Assembly (NCBI GenBank): GCA_029260555.1
Contig: JAJDCZ010000019.1
Coordinates: 1-41,165 of the forward strand
DNA length: 41,165 bases
Source: Phycisphaerales bacterium
GTDB taxonomy: Bacteria > Planctomycetota > Phycisphaerae > Phycisphaerales > UBA1924
Direction: 5' to 3'
Shown here: piece by piece, positions 24,377 through 32,832 of the stretch
How the letters are laid out: the number at the start of each line of letters is the position of its first letter
Position numbering within the stretch: the first letter of the stretch is position 1
Program-made: the position numbers and the translations under genes
The notes under the pieces: model-generated
What the model saw: the letters and a program-made list of their open reading frames with translations, nothing else
Databases searched by the model: none
What the model was told of the DNA's origin: nothing

Positions 24377-25798
24377 TCATTCGATCACCATCGAAAATGA
24401 CCCGTCGCGATACCCCCCCGCCCGACCACCAGCAATCCCACATGGCAGCCTCAGCTTCAGATCCCTCGCCTTTCGCCCCAGTGATTTGCCCACCCAGGCA
24501 GCCATTTCTTCATTTTCAGGCTTCTCGATGCTGCAGGTCGCATAAACCACCCGCCCTCCCCTTACACCCAGCTTTCCATCCCCCTCACAGCAAAGCCTTG
24601 CAGCCCGCTCCAGAATCTCCTGCTGAGTCTTCACCAGCCGCTGTTGTTGATCTCTGCTTGCTCGATACCGGGCTTCAGGTCGCCGTGCCAATACGCCTGT
24701 ATTTGAACAAGGCACATCCACCAGCACCAGATCTACACCATTTATTGCATTAATTGCATCGTCAATGCCTTCCCAGAGCACCACATTGACCCTCTCATGC
24801 TCGCCAAACACCTGCTGCAGTGTGCGAAGTCGCCCTGGATGAATATCTGTTGCAAATATCTGAGCATCTGGATAATGCTGAGCAAGCTGGCGCGTTTTCG
24901 TACCAAGTCCTGCGCACAGATCAAGAATGGTCCTGACATTCTCCTGCTGCCTTGAACCAATCGCAGCTGATGATGATGGATCCTGAACCCAGACATCATC
25001 CCGCTGCGTCAGCAAACCTGTCAGTTCCTGCATGGAACCTTTAAAAACATGATGCCCCGGCTCATCGTGAACCTCAATCAGCTCCTCAGGCACCGGGCTG
25101 CTGGCATAAGAAGTGTTCAGAATTGTTACGGGTCTTGCAAGTGAGTGCAAAGCCAACTGCCTGGCCCGATCCAGATTCCACCGATCCCACCAGTTTCTGA
25201 TCAGTTCGACCGGATGGCTCGTCGAGGCTGCCAAAAGGTGCAGGGGTTCGGCACCAAATACATCAGCTTTGAGCTCTATTGCCCTGCCATCGCTCAGCAG
25301 AAGAATATTTTGTGCAAGATCCTCTCCCGGCGAAAACGCGACCCGCTCGCCCATCAACTGACTCACCCGGCGTAACACTGCATTGACAAGCCCCCCAGCC
25401 TTGTGTGAACCCTGCCTTTTAATCCACTCCACACTCTCGTTGATCGCAGCATGAGTCGGAATGCGATCCAGAAGCAAGAGCTGAGCTGCTCCACTCAGAA
25501 GCACCGCTCGTACGCTCGGCTCAAGACGATCAAACGGCTGATCAAGACAATGCCCAAGCACACACCGCAGCGTCAGCCAGCGCCGAATCACCGCGTCATA
25601 GAGAGCATGCGCCAGTGCCTGGTCTGCATGACTCAGCCCCATCGCGTCCAGCTCACCCAACTCCAAGTTCGGAAACCGACTCACCTGCTGACACAGCCTG
25701 CGACACACAGCATCTCGCGGGTCACGGACCGGGCCGGAGCCTGGATTGCGCCTTGGCGGGCGATTTTTATGTGTATTGGGTGGTCGATCCTGGCTCAC
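24377..25798 (-). CDS. rsmB: 16S rRNA (cytosine-967-C5) methyltransferase RsmB
   Basis: A 473-residue RsmB-like enzyme that methylates C967 of 16S rRNA with S-adenosylmethionine. The N-terminal NusB-like RNA-binding domain (about 30-170) includes LYDAVIRRWLTLRCVL and IPTHAAINESVEWIKRQGSHKAGGLVNAVLRRV. The C-terminal methyltransferase has the SAM loop DLCAGLGTKTRQLA, the DVPCSNTGVLARRPEARYR motif and the second cysteine motif VVYATCSIEKPENEE; the two cysteines are the catalytic and release residues. It is divergent from lpxB with a 124-base gap. Confidence 0.92.
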   Translation of the reverse strand: MSQDRPPNTHKNRPPRRNPGSGPVRDPRDAVCRRLCQQVSRFPNLELGELDAMGLSHADQALAHALYDAVIRRWLTLRCVLGHCLDQPFDRLEPSVRAVLLSGAAQLLLLDRIPTHAAINESVEWIKRQGSHKAGGLVNAVLRRVSQLMGERVAFSPGEDLAQNILLLSDGRAIELKADVFGAEPLHLLAASTSHPVELIRNWWDRWNLDRARQLALHSLARPVTILNTSYASSPVPEELIEVHDEPGHHVFKGSMQELTGLLTQRDDVWVQDPSSSAAIGSRQQENVRTILDLCAGLGTKTRQLAQHYPDAQIFATDIHPGRLRTLQQVFGEHERVNVVLWEGIDDAINAINGVDLVLVDVPCSNTGVLARRPEARYRASRDQQQRLVKTQQEILERAARLCCEGDGKLGVRGGRVVYATCSIEKPENEEMAAWVGKSLGRKARDLKLRLPCGIAGGRAGGYRDGSFSMVIE

Positions 25799-25922
25799 AG
25801 CCTCAGTCTAGGCAGGCAGGCACAACTCTCTGCAAGCTATGCTCACAGACATTGCACTCAGATCTTGCTCGCACCATGAATCTGCAAGAACATTGTTTTC
25901 TGATCCAGCATATTGACAATCC

Positions 25923-27122
25923 ATGAAAGATTTGCTTGAGTCTGTCGTGCCTGAGCGTCCCAGATCCATCCTGTTCACCTCTTTTGAGCCCAGTGGCGAC
26001 GATCACGCCTCTGCTGTCATCAAAATCCTGCGAGCTCAATATCCAGATCTGCGAATCTTTGCCTGGGGTGGGCCGAAGATGAAAGCTGCTGGTGCCGAGA
26101 TCGTCGAAAGCACGGGCCAGAACGCGGTCATTGGTATTCCGGGGCTTTCCAAGATCCTCGAACACCGCGCGATTAATCAGCGTGTGAACCTCTGGCTGCT
26201 CCAGAACAAGATCTCGGTGCATGTTCCTGTGGATTCGCCCGCAGCGAACTTTCCCATTTGCACCCTTGCCAAAAGACATGGCTGCAAGGTCGTGCATTTG
26301 ATTGCACCTCAACTCTGGGCCTGGGGCGGCAAGCTCCGAATCCGCAAACTCCGCAGGCTGACAGATCTTGTCCTGTGTGTGCTGCCCTTTGAGGAGGAGT
26401 GGTTCCGGGCGAGAGGTGTTGCGACGCGGTTTGTTGGACATCCGATCCTCGATGAGCCTCTGGACTTTGATCAACTTGATGAGAACAAGGCATCACTCCC
26501 CCACGGAGATGACAAGGTTGCTCTGATGCCTGGCTCACGCCCCTCTGAGATCAAAAAAAACTTCCCAGTGTTACTCGATGCGTATCACAGACTCGCTGAA
26601 GAACGACCCAATATCGTTGGCATCATCGCAGCAACCAATGAGCAAACCAGCCAGCGCATGAGAGAAATCGCTCAAACCCTGGGCGGGTGGCCTGACTCTC
26701 TGGAAATTGTCCACAGCCAGACTGACACCGTCATTCACTGGTGCAATGTCGCCATGGTCGTCAGCGGCACGGTCACACTTCAGATCGCTCGCCAGCACAA
26801 ACCCATGGTTATCGTCTACAAAGCGGATCCCGTCATGTGGGCACTGGTCGGCTCATGGATCTTTACAACAAAGTTCTTTACGCTGCCCAACCTCATCGCG
26901 GATCGGGCAATTGTACCTGAGCTCGTGCCTCACTTTAGCGATGGCGAAACGATGTTCAAACTCACTCGCGAGTTGCTGGATTCTGCTGAAGCTTACCAGA
27001 CTCAGGCTGACGAACTGAGTGGGGTTGTTCAGGCATTCAAGGGCAGGCACGCTGCCAAGGCTGCTGCTCAGGCAATCGCCCAGCTCGCTGAGTTAGGTGA
27101 GCCCGAGCCTCAGGTGCTGTAA
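25923..27122 (+). CDS. lpxB: Lipid-A-disaccharide synthase
   Basis: A 399-residue glycosyltransferase (family GT19) that joins UDP-diacylglucosamine and lipid X into the lipid A disaccharide at the inner membrane. Family motifs are FEPSGDDHASAVI near residue 22, AWGGPKMKAAGAEIVE, the VHLIAPQLWAWG block, PFEEEWFRARGVATRFVGHP, MPGSRPSEIKKNFPVLL and VVSGTVTLQIA. Its presence indicates an LPS-type outer membrane. The product is somewhat longer than the roughly 380 residues of proteobacterial LpxB. No other lpx gene is in the window. Confidence 0.93.
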   Translation: MKDLLESVVPERPRSILFTSFEPSGDDHASAVIKILRAQYPDLRIFAWGGPKMKAAGAEIVESTGQNAVIGIPGLSKILEHRAINQRVNLWLLQNKISVHVPVDSPAANFPICTLAKRHGCKVVHLIAPQLWAWGGKLRIRKLRRLTDLVLCVLPFEEEWFRARGVATRFVGHPILDEPLDFDQLDENKASLPHGDDKVALMPGSRPSEIKKNFPVLLDAYHRLAEERPNIVGIIAATNEQTSQRMREIAQTLGGWPDSLEIVHSQTDTVIHWCNVAMVVSGTVTLQIARQHKPMVIVYKADPVMWALVGSWIFTTKFFTLPNLIADRAIVPELVPHFSDGETMFKLTRELLDSAEAYQTQADELSGVVQAFKGRHAAKAAAQAIAQLAELGEPEPQVL

Positions 27123-27214
27123 TCCATCTGATTTTACTGTCAAAAAATGAAGGGGCTGGGAACAAGTGGGCCACGAATATCAGGCTTGGTTTCGAGTTTC
27201 AGGTCCAAGTCAAA

Positions 27215-27238
27215 CGCTCCGTCACGGTCGCGGCTCGT
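27215..27238. repeat. 24-bp intergenic repeat, copy 1
   Basis: The sequence starts CGCTCC and ends ACGGTCGCGGCTCGT. It matches the copy at 31780-31803 at 22 of 24 positions. It lies in the 139-base gap between lpxB and a convergent small gene. Similar GC-rich strings are, from memory, common between genes in planctomycete genomes. Confidence 0.7.
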
Positions 27239-27261
27239 ATGAAAAGACATTCTGCTTGAAC

Positions 27262-27777
27262 CTAGTGCCCTGCAGCCAGAACTGCCATCACCAGCATCAA
27301 CCAGAACATCCCCGCCAGAACACACGCAAGCAACGCAGAATAACCGATGGACCATTTCTGCTCTGGTTTTGGCTGACCAGCGCCTTTGATCAGCGTGAGC
27401 AGGCTGTTCACACCAGTCTTGCAGCTGGCAGGATTGTGCCTTGCACGATCCTGCACGATGGCAATGATGAGGCTCGCATCAAACTCACGAAGCCCCATCC
27501 GCCTGGCCTGATGCATCAACCGGGTCCGATTTTCAGGCACCAATAACGCTGAACGCCCACCTTCCAAGGCATCCGCTGCACGAAGAGCAAAGATTAATCG
27601 TGCATCATCCTCACTGAGCGCCACCGCTGAGCGATTGGCACGCTCAACCGCGTTGACACGATGACTCAGTGTCGATTCTGCACCACGCCCAGCGTTGACC
27701 AGACGCAACACACCCGAGTTCTGAGCCTCAATCGTACCCATCACCCTGAGATAATGCACATCCCATGCCATCCTCAT
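27262..27777 (-). CDS. Small protein with a C-terminal membrane anchor, unknown function
   Basis: About 171 residues from the ATG at 27777 (GGAG 6 bases upstream); an ATG two codons later and a GTG six codons earlier are also possible. The helical soluble part (EDDARLIFALRAADALEGGRSALLVPE, then RRMGLREFDASLIIAIVQDRAR) ends in a helix SIGYSALLACVLAGMFWLMLVMAVL, so it looks tail-anchored in the inner membrane. It is divergent from another small membrane protein at 27955, and the shared upstream region is a C/G-rich repeat tract. I do not recognise the family. Confidence 0.65.
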   Translation of the reverse strand: MRMAWDVHYLRVMGTIEAQNSGVLRLVNAGRGAESTLSHRVNAVERANRSAVALSEDDARLIFALRAADALEGGRSALLVPENRTRLMHQARRMGLREFDASLIIAIVQDRARHNPASCKTGVNSLLTLIKGAGQPKPEQKWSIGYSALLACVLAGMFWLMLVMAVLAAGH

Positions 27778-27788
27778 CCCCCACTCCC

Positions 27789-27824
27789 TCCCCACCTACC
27801 CCTCCCCACCTACCCCTCCCCACT
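27789..27824. repeat. 14-bp tandem repeat in a C-rich tract
   Basis: The unit TCCCCACCTACCCC occurs twice in full (27789-27802, 27803-27816) and once in part. It lies directly upstream of the minus-strand gene starting at 27777, whose sense strand is therefore G-rich. Another C-rich stretch follows at about 27899-27940. Confidence 0.85.
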
Positions 27825-27954
27825 GCTTGCCACACCCAGCCTTCTCATCAAATACAGTGCAAGCAGCTGCCTTGGCCAGCCGATAAACCAGAAACCTCCA
27901 CCCCCATCCCCCACCTCGCTCCCACTCCTATCCTCCCAGCACTGGAAATCACTT

Positions 27955-28509
27955 GTGGATCAAACTGACTCAAAGACAAGCAATCAGCCTCAGGAAGCCA
28001 AGGCTCAGCCTCAGCCTGTTATACTGCCCGAGTTGCAGACCTCGCTCAGCCCTGACGAGATCATCGCCAGACTCGACAAAGCTTCGCGTCGAGGCAAGCT
28101 TGCAGGGTTCATTGCCCGTACCAGCCGAGGGCTCTTTGAAGCTGATGCGTTTGCTGAGGGCGCTCAGTTTGATCGATCCCTGATCGCGGTTGCAAAGAGT
28201 GACTCAGGCTCGACCCAGCTTGTGTTTTCGACGAAAGCCAAGCCCACGCTGCCGACGGTCTTTGCTGTTGTTATTGTGCTCACGATCTGGCCCGGGGAGC
28301 CGATTACCCATTCGATGCTGGTGACCTATTTCTCCTGGTATCAGATTCAGACCTGGTGGTGGTATCTGCCTTTGTGCCTGCCGTTGCCTTTCACCTACAG
28401 AAAGATGCTCAAAAGATCACACACAGCCGCAGCTTCCCACGCACTTGAAACCATCAGCAAACTCGAAAAGCTGCTCGATGCAAATACCGTTACACAAACA
28501 GATGATTGA
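27955..28509 (+). CDS. Small membrane protein of unknown function
   Basis: About 184 residues from a GTG at 27955; the upstream open frame is proline-rich translation of the C-rich tract and is not credible protein. A charged N-terminal part (SLSPDEIIARLDKASRRGKLAGFIART) precedes two hydrophobic stretches, LPTVFAVVIVLTIWPG and the Trp-rich TYFSWYQIQTWWWYLPLCLPLPF, then a basic helix and a polar tail. Probably inner membrane. The start is uncertain because the ribosome site is weak (GGAA). No family recognised. Confidence 0.6.
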   Translation: MDQTDSKTSNQPQEAKAQPQPVILPELQTSLSPDEIIARLDKASRRGKLAGFIARTSRGLFEADAFAEGAQFDRSLIAVAKSDSGSTQLVFSTKAKPTLPTVFAVVIVLTIWPGEPITHSMLVTYFSWYQIQTWWWYLPLCLPLPFTYRKMLKRSHTAAASHALETISKLEKLLDANTVTQTDD

Positions 28510-28545
28510 GCTGATAGCGACACGGTCTTAGACAAAGTGACTACA

Positions 28546-28577
28546 CAAAAACACCCGTGACGAATCCGCCACGGGTG
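28546..28577 (-). terminator. Intrinsic terminator of the AGCS symporter gene
   Basis: On the minus strand CACCCGTG pairs with CACGGGTG (8 bp) across a 10-base loop and is followed by TTTTTGTG. It starts about 40 bases after the symporter stop codon. Confidence 0.85.
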
Positions 28578-28618
28578 CTGAGTGTTTCAGTAATAAACTC
28601 TTTGATTCTTGTTACAGG

Positions 28619-30547
28619 CTATTCAACATCCTCACCTGTAAAATCCGTTGAAGCATGCTGTTCGAACTCGCCTCGTTTGAGCTTGCCCATATAGGTGTGG
28701 TAAGCTTTCATTGACTGAGCTCCAAAGATCCACATGATCGGGATATTCGCAACGAGCATTGCTCCAAGACCCAGTGTTGTCCACATATCCAGGTCGTGGT
28801 CGGTCTTGATAAATCCAATCGTTGATACTGCAATGAGCAGCGTATATGAAATACGATATGTAACCACAGCAATTTCACAAGGCACGCCTTTGCCGAAGAA
28901 GTAGTGAATGCCTTGCTCGCCGTAATAGGACCATGAGATCATGGTGGAAATGGCGAACAGCCAAGCTGCGATCACAACCAGCCACTTGCCAAGCCCGGGA
29001 ATAACCCTGTCAAAGGCATGAGCTGTGAGTTGTGCACCTGGATAGCTTACATAGATCCCCCGGTCACGGATTTGGGGGACAATTTGGGTGCCGTCTTCAG
29101 CCGTAAAGCGTTTACCGTCGCCATCAAGCAGGTCATGTGATTTCCATCTGACTATGTAAACAGGCTGATTGGTCTGGTCTGCCAGTTGCTGAGCCTGGAT
29201 TTCTTCATCAGAAAGCTTGGCATCATCAGAAGTCGATTCAGAGTTGCTGGGATTGAAGGCATGCACCATGCCTTCGAGTCGATACAAGTTCGTTCCCTGC
29301 TTTTTGTGTGGCTGAGCTTCGATAATCATAAAGACGGGGTCATTGTTACTCCATCCTGCAGCACCATCGCTCACGCGATTAATGCGCTTTGCATCATCAG
29401 TTTTTTGAGGCAAGGCAGGCGTACTGATCGTCCACTGACCCTCTACCAGGCTTGTACTGATAGCTATATCATCAGGAAAAACCGCTTCTGCTTCTCGGTT
29501 CCAGGCACCGCTTGAAAGAATAATCAATGCAGTGATCGTGCAGACCACAAGCGTATCAATGAAAGGCTCAAGACCAGCAACAACACCTTCGCGCACTGGC
29601 TCATCACACTTGGCAGCTGAGTGGGCGATCGGAGCAGAGCCCTGACCCGCTTCTGAACTAAACAAGGCTCGTTTGATGCCCCAAAGTGCAGCCATACCGA
29701 CTGTACCACCTAGAAAGGCACCACCAACTTCAGCATCTTCAAGCCCAAGACCTGAGCTGATAATCAACATCAACAGGCCGGGTAACTTGCCGACATTGAG
29801 CAGGAGCACAATCAACCCGAAGAACAGATAAAAACCACACATCAAAGGAACCAGCTTACCCGCCACAGCTCCAATGCGCTTGATACCACCAATGATAACC
29901 GCACCAACAATAATGGCCAAAAGGATTCCGATCGCCAGCGTCTCGGGATTGTAGTTTTCAGTGACCTTCATTCCTGACAGGCCTGGCAATTCAAAGTATC
30001 TGGTCGTTACCGAAGCAACATTCCAGGACTGGAACATGTTGCCGCCTGTGATCGCTGACAAAATCAGCGTTAGACAAAACAAACCACCGATAGATGCTCC
30101 CAGCTTGCCACCTCTATTCTTGAGCAAAATGTCAACGACAAACATGGGGCCACCATGCGGGTTGCTCGGGTCGTCGATATTGCGGTGGAGCATGGATTGG
30201 GTAACCTCGGTCATCTTCAATGCCATGCCAAGGATGCCGATGATCCACATCCAGAAGATTGCGCCCGGGCCTCCCAAGGCAACTGCCAGAGCAACGCCTG
30301 CGATATTGCCCAGCCCCACGGTTGCTGAAAGAGCTGCAGAGAGTGCCTGGAAGTGGTTGATCGCTCCGGGATCACTTTTTTTGTCGTACTTGCCTCTGAT
30401 CACCGCAACGCCATGCGTCAGAGCACGATACTGGCCGAAACCGCTCCAAAGTGTAAACAGCACGCCCGTGAGTAAAAGTGCGTATACAACATAGTCGTGA
30501 AAGAGAATGCCGTTGAGGTTTTTTACAAAGCTATTGATATCTTCCAT
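28619..30547 (-). CDS. Sodium:alanine/glycine symporter (AGCS family) with an extra soluble insert
   Basis: A 642-residue inner-membrane transporter that would import small neutral amino acids with Na+. AGCS marks are HFQALSAALSATVGLGNIAGVALAVALGGPGAIFWMW (70-100), LKMTEVTQSMLHR, and KRALFSSEAGQGSAPIAHSAAK (293-313), with a late ISWSYYGEQGIHYFFG. Family members are usually about 450-550 residues. Here residues 350-515 form a polar insert between two helices, on the outer side by my topology estimate, with beta-like segments (NLYRLEGMVHAF, PVYIVRWKSHDLLD). The specific substrate is not readable. Confidence 0.9.
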   Translation of the reverse strand: MEDINSFVKNLNGILFHDYVVYALLLTGVLFTLWSGFGQYRALTHGVAVIRGKYDKKSDPGAINHFQALSAALSATVGLGNIAGVALAVALGGPGAIFWMWIIGILGMALKMTEVTQSMLHRNIDDPSNPHGGPMFVVDILLKNRGGKLGASIGGLFCLTLILSAITGGNMFQSWNVASVTTRYFELPGLSGMKVTENYNPETLAIGILLAIIVGAVIIGGIKRIGAVAGKLVPLMCGFYLFFGLIVLLLNVGKLPGLLMLIISSGLGLEDAEVGGAFLGGTVGMAALWGIKRALFSSEAGQGSAPIAHSAAKCDEPVREGVVAGLEPFIDTLVVCTITALIILSSGAWNREAEAVFPDDIAISTSLVEGQWTISTPALPQKTDDAKRINRVSDGAAGWSNNDPVFMIIEAQPHKKQGTNLYRLEGMVHAFNPSNSESTSDDAKLSDEEIQAQQLADQTNQPVYIVRWKSHDLLDGDGKRFTAEDGTQIVPQIRDRGIYVSYPGAQLTAHAFDRVIPGLGKWLVVIAAWLFAISTMISWSYYGEQGIHYFFGKGVPCEIAVVTYRISYTLLIAVSTIGFIKTDHDLDMWTTLGLGAMLVANIPIMWIFGAQSMKAYHTYMGKLKRGEFEQHASTDFTGEDVE

Positions 30548-30666
30548 CGCTTCAGCGTGCTCCGTATTGTCAGTGTCGAATCAATGATGTGTAGTCCTGT
30601 GGATCGGATCATCCTCGAAACCGCACCACTTTTCAACAAGGAAACGGGATTCAACACTATTTCACC

Positions 30667-31362
30667 ATGTGGCACCCACAAGAACTGACACACGCTGTAG
30701 CAACAGCTTTGGCTGATCAGGAACGCCAGCTTTGTGCTGAGCAGGCCTATCAAGGGCTTGATGCCATGACTGAGCTTCAACTGCATCCTCTTATAGCTCA
30801 TGGCTTTACAGCCACAGGCCAAGGTGTTTTTCGTGAACAGCCCTACCCGTCTGACACAGGCCCGATCCCCGCTGATCGCGAGCGATGTGACCTGGTTCTG
30901 CTTGAAAACTCTCAAACCAGACTCATTGATCCGGTTCTAAAAAACCGCTCGTTTGATCTTGCAAAGGACACACTCTTTGCTGATGTGCTCGATGAAGCTG
31001 AGCCTTCGCACCTGGATGCACTGCCTGAAGATGCGTACTGGATGGAGGTCAAAGTCGTCGCCCAGCACAGCTATGTCTCAGGCGTGCCCAGCCCCAATCG
31101 CTCGTATGCCTCATCACTCATCGCAGCTATCCGCCATGATCTGATCAAACTCGCAGCTGATGAGCACATCATCCACGCGGGTGTGCTGATCATCCTCTTC
31201 ACTGAAGACAGCAGCACCGCAGAGCACGATCTCATGGCTGCGATCCACCGCTGCATCGACCGAAACACCCCCGTCGGCTCACCGGCTATGGAACACATCC
31301 CCATCGCTGACCGCATCTCAAACACCAACTGCACAATCGCACTTGTGCGCATGAGACGGTGA
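30667..31362 (+). CDS. Unknown protein with a possible PD-(D/E)XK nuclease-like core
   Basis: A 231-residue soluble protein, divergent from the symporter. It carries ERCDLVLL near residue 75 and, later, YWMEVKVVAQ near 120. This order of an Asp at a strand end and then E-x-K fits the PD-(D/E)XK fold, as does GFTATGQGVFREQPYP before it. The rest (SYASSLIAAIRHDLIKLAADEHIIHAGVLIILFTED) is compatible with helix-strand alternation. No methylase or helicase lies nearby. This is a motif-level suggestion only; the protein may be non-catalytic. Confidence 0.6.
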   Translation: MWHPQELTHAVATALADQERQLCAEQAYQGLDAMTELQLHPLIAHGFTATGQGVFREQPYPSDTGPIPADRERCDLVLLENSQTRLIDPVLKNRSFDLAKDTLFADVLDEAEPSHLDALPEDAYWMEVKVVAQHSYVSGVPSPNRSYASSLIAAIRHDLIKLAADEHIIHAGVLIILFTEDSSTAEHDLMAAIHRCIDRNTPVGSPAMEHIPIADRISNTNCTIALVRMRR

Positions 31363-31407
31363 CAATCTGCCTCCAATTGTTACTACTGCGACGGAGTGGT
31401 CTTTGTG

Positions 31408-31443
31408 TGCCACGCACAGTGAGTCTTCGAGTCGTGCGTGGTA
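31408..31443. repeat. Hairpin repeat A (REP-like)
   Basis: TGCCACGCAC pairs with GTGCGTGGTA (10 bp with one G-T pair). The 16-base loop is AGTGAGTCTTCGAGTC. The loop matches the reverse complement of the loop at 31518-31533 at 14 of 16 positions, while the stems differ. Confidence 0.75.
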
Positions 31444-31510
31444 AACCATCAGAGTGCTACGCATTTTTTTATCCCTCAAGCATCGAACAACCGGGCACCC
31501 CTGACACTCG

Positions 31511-31540
31511 CATGGCCGACTCGAAGACTTGCTGGCCATG
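31511..31540. repeat. Hairpin repeat B (REP-like, inverted relative to A)
   Basis: CATGGCC pairs with GGCCATG (7 bp). The 16-base loop GACTCGAAGACTTGCT contains a 12-base perfect complement of the loop in repeat A. Confidence 0.75.
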
Positions 31541-31566
31541 GAGGATTTCTCATCAAGCTCTGATTG

Positions 31567-31667
31567 TGAGGGTGCCACTGCTCGATGCGCAGCAGCGCAG
31601 TAGTGTCTTCGTTCGTCTGTCTGTAAAAACACTACGGCGCCGAAGACGGCGAGTAGTGGCACCCTCA
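31567..31667. repeat. Nested long inverted repeat, about 100 bp
   Basis: Outer arms GAGGGTGCCACTGCTCG (31568-31584) and 31650-31666 are inverted copies at 16 of 17 positions. Inner arms GCGCAGTAGTGT (31595-31606) and ACACTACGGCGC (31629-31640) match at 11 of 12. No ORF inside. It could be a miniature mobile element or a REP-like unit. Confidence 0.75.
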
Positions 31668-31779
31668 TATTGAGTACTTACAGAAGAATAGCACGATTTC
31701 GCAAACGCTTCATGAGAAACTCTCCATGGCATACTCGTTTGATCAACCGGGCGGGATTCGTTGAAAACATTGCGAAAAT

Positions 31780-31803
31780 CGCTCCCTTACGGTCGCGGCT
31801 CGT
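31780..31803. repeat. 24-bp intergenic repeat, copy 2
   Basis: It matches the element at 27215-27238 at 22 of 24 positions, in the same orientation, about 135 bases upstream of the NAD kinase gene. Confidence 0.7.
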
Positions 31804-31937
31804 TTGATGCTGGACCTGATGGAATCTTCAGGCACGACTTGGGCATGGTTGTCTGCCGATGGAATCTGGTCAAAGTGCTGATGCACGGGCAAGGTGGCCT
31901 GCCTGCAAAGCGCCGGGACCTAACCTAGACTTATTGC

Positions 31938-32822
31938 ATGGCACAGAATGTTCTGCTAATCGTCAATGACACCAAGCCTCAGGCTCAAGATGCCCTGCCT
32001 GAGATCGAAGCTCTGATTAAAGAGCATGGCACAATCGCAGCTGTCATTTGCGATAACGGCACCGATCGCATCGAAAATGCGCACAACGCGGACATCATCG
32101 TCGTTCTTGGCGGCGATGGTACGCTGTTGACCAATGCCAGAAGATGCCTGAACCTGAACCTGCCGATCCTTGGCGTCAACTTCGGCAAGCTCGGTTTCAT
32201 GGCAGAGTTTGATCAGGGTTCTCTGCATCAACACGCTGAGGAACTCTTTGCCAAAGGGCCGACGCTCATCCATGAACGACATTTGCTGACCATCAATGTG
32301 TATAAAGGCGATTCGCCGACACCTGCTGAAACAGGCATCGTGCTCAACGAGTGTGTTATTACTGCAGGGCCGCCTTATCGCATGATCGCGATGGATGTCG
32401 CGATCGACGATCAGCCCGGTCCCATGGTGACCGGCGATGGGCTCATTGTGTCCACTCCCACTGGCTCTACCGCGTACAATGTCTCAGCTGGCGGGCCGAT
32501 CGTTGCTCCGGGTGTCAATGCCATGATCATCACGCCGATCGCAGCTCACTCGCTTTCATTCAGACCCATTGTCATTCCCGGCTCAAGCACCGTCAGTGTT
32601 CACATGAACCGCGTCAATGCCAATGGCCCCGGTGGCGGCACTACCCTCGTACTTGACGGCCAAACCCGCACACCCCTGGCTCAGGGTGACCGCATCGTCA
32701 TCACCATGCACGATCAACGAGTTCGCTTTGTTGCCAATCCCAAAGGCTCATACTGGAACACGCTGATCCAGAAAATGTCATGGGCAACGCCCCCCACCGC
32801 ACACATCAAAGATCGCTCCTGA
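31938..32822 (+). CDS. nadK: NAD kinase
   Basis: A 294-residue enzyme that phosphorylates NAD to NADP with ATP or polyphosphate. The catalytic GGDGTLL motif is at residues 58-64, followed by PILGVNFGKLGFMAEF. The NAD-binding block MVTGDGLIVSTPTGSTAYNVSAGGPIV and the following ITPIAAHSLSFRPIVIP are intact. Length is normal. The start at 31938 lacks a strong ribosome site, but the N-terminal strand MAQNVLLIVND fits the family. It converges on the DUF899-like gene with a 10-base gap. Confidence 0.95.
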   Translation: MAQNVLLIVNDTKPQAQDALPEIEALIKEHGTIAAVICDNGTDRIENAHNADIIVVLGGDGTLLTNARRCLNLNLPILGVNFGKLGFMAEFDQGSLHQHAEELFAKGPTLIHERHLLTINVYKGDSPTPAETGIVLNECVITAGPPYRMIAMDVAIDDQPGPMVTGDGLIVSTPTGSTAYNVSAGGPIVAPGVNAMIITPIAAHSLSFRPIVIPGSSTVSVHMNRVNANGPGGGTTLVLDGQTRTPLAQGDRIVITMHDQRVRFVANPKGSYWNTLIQKMSWATPPTAHIKDRS

Positions 32823-32832
32823 ACCTTCAGCT

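Larger units (their letters stand above)
31363..31937. other. Intergenic region with a cluster of hairpin repeats
   Basis: No convincing ORF in 575 bases. It holds two hairpins with nearly identical 16-base loops in opposite orientation (31408-31443 and 31511-31540), a nested inverted repeat (31567-31667) and one copy of the 24-bp repeat (31780-31803). The layout resembles REP/BIME-like or miniature mobile repeats. Confidence 0.65.

Noticed and set aside
27789..27824. Tandem 14-bp units as a possible CRISPR array.
   Set aside because: Units are directly adjacent with no spacers, too short, and there are no cas genes.
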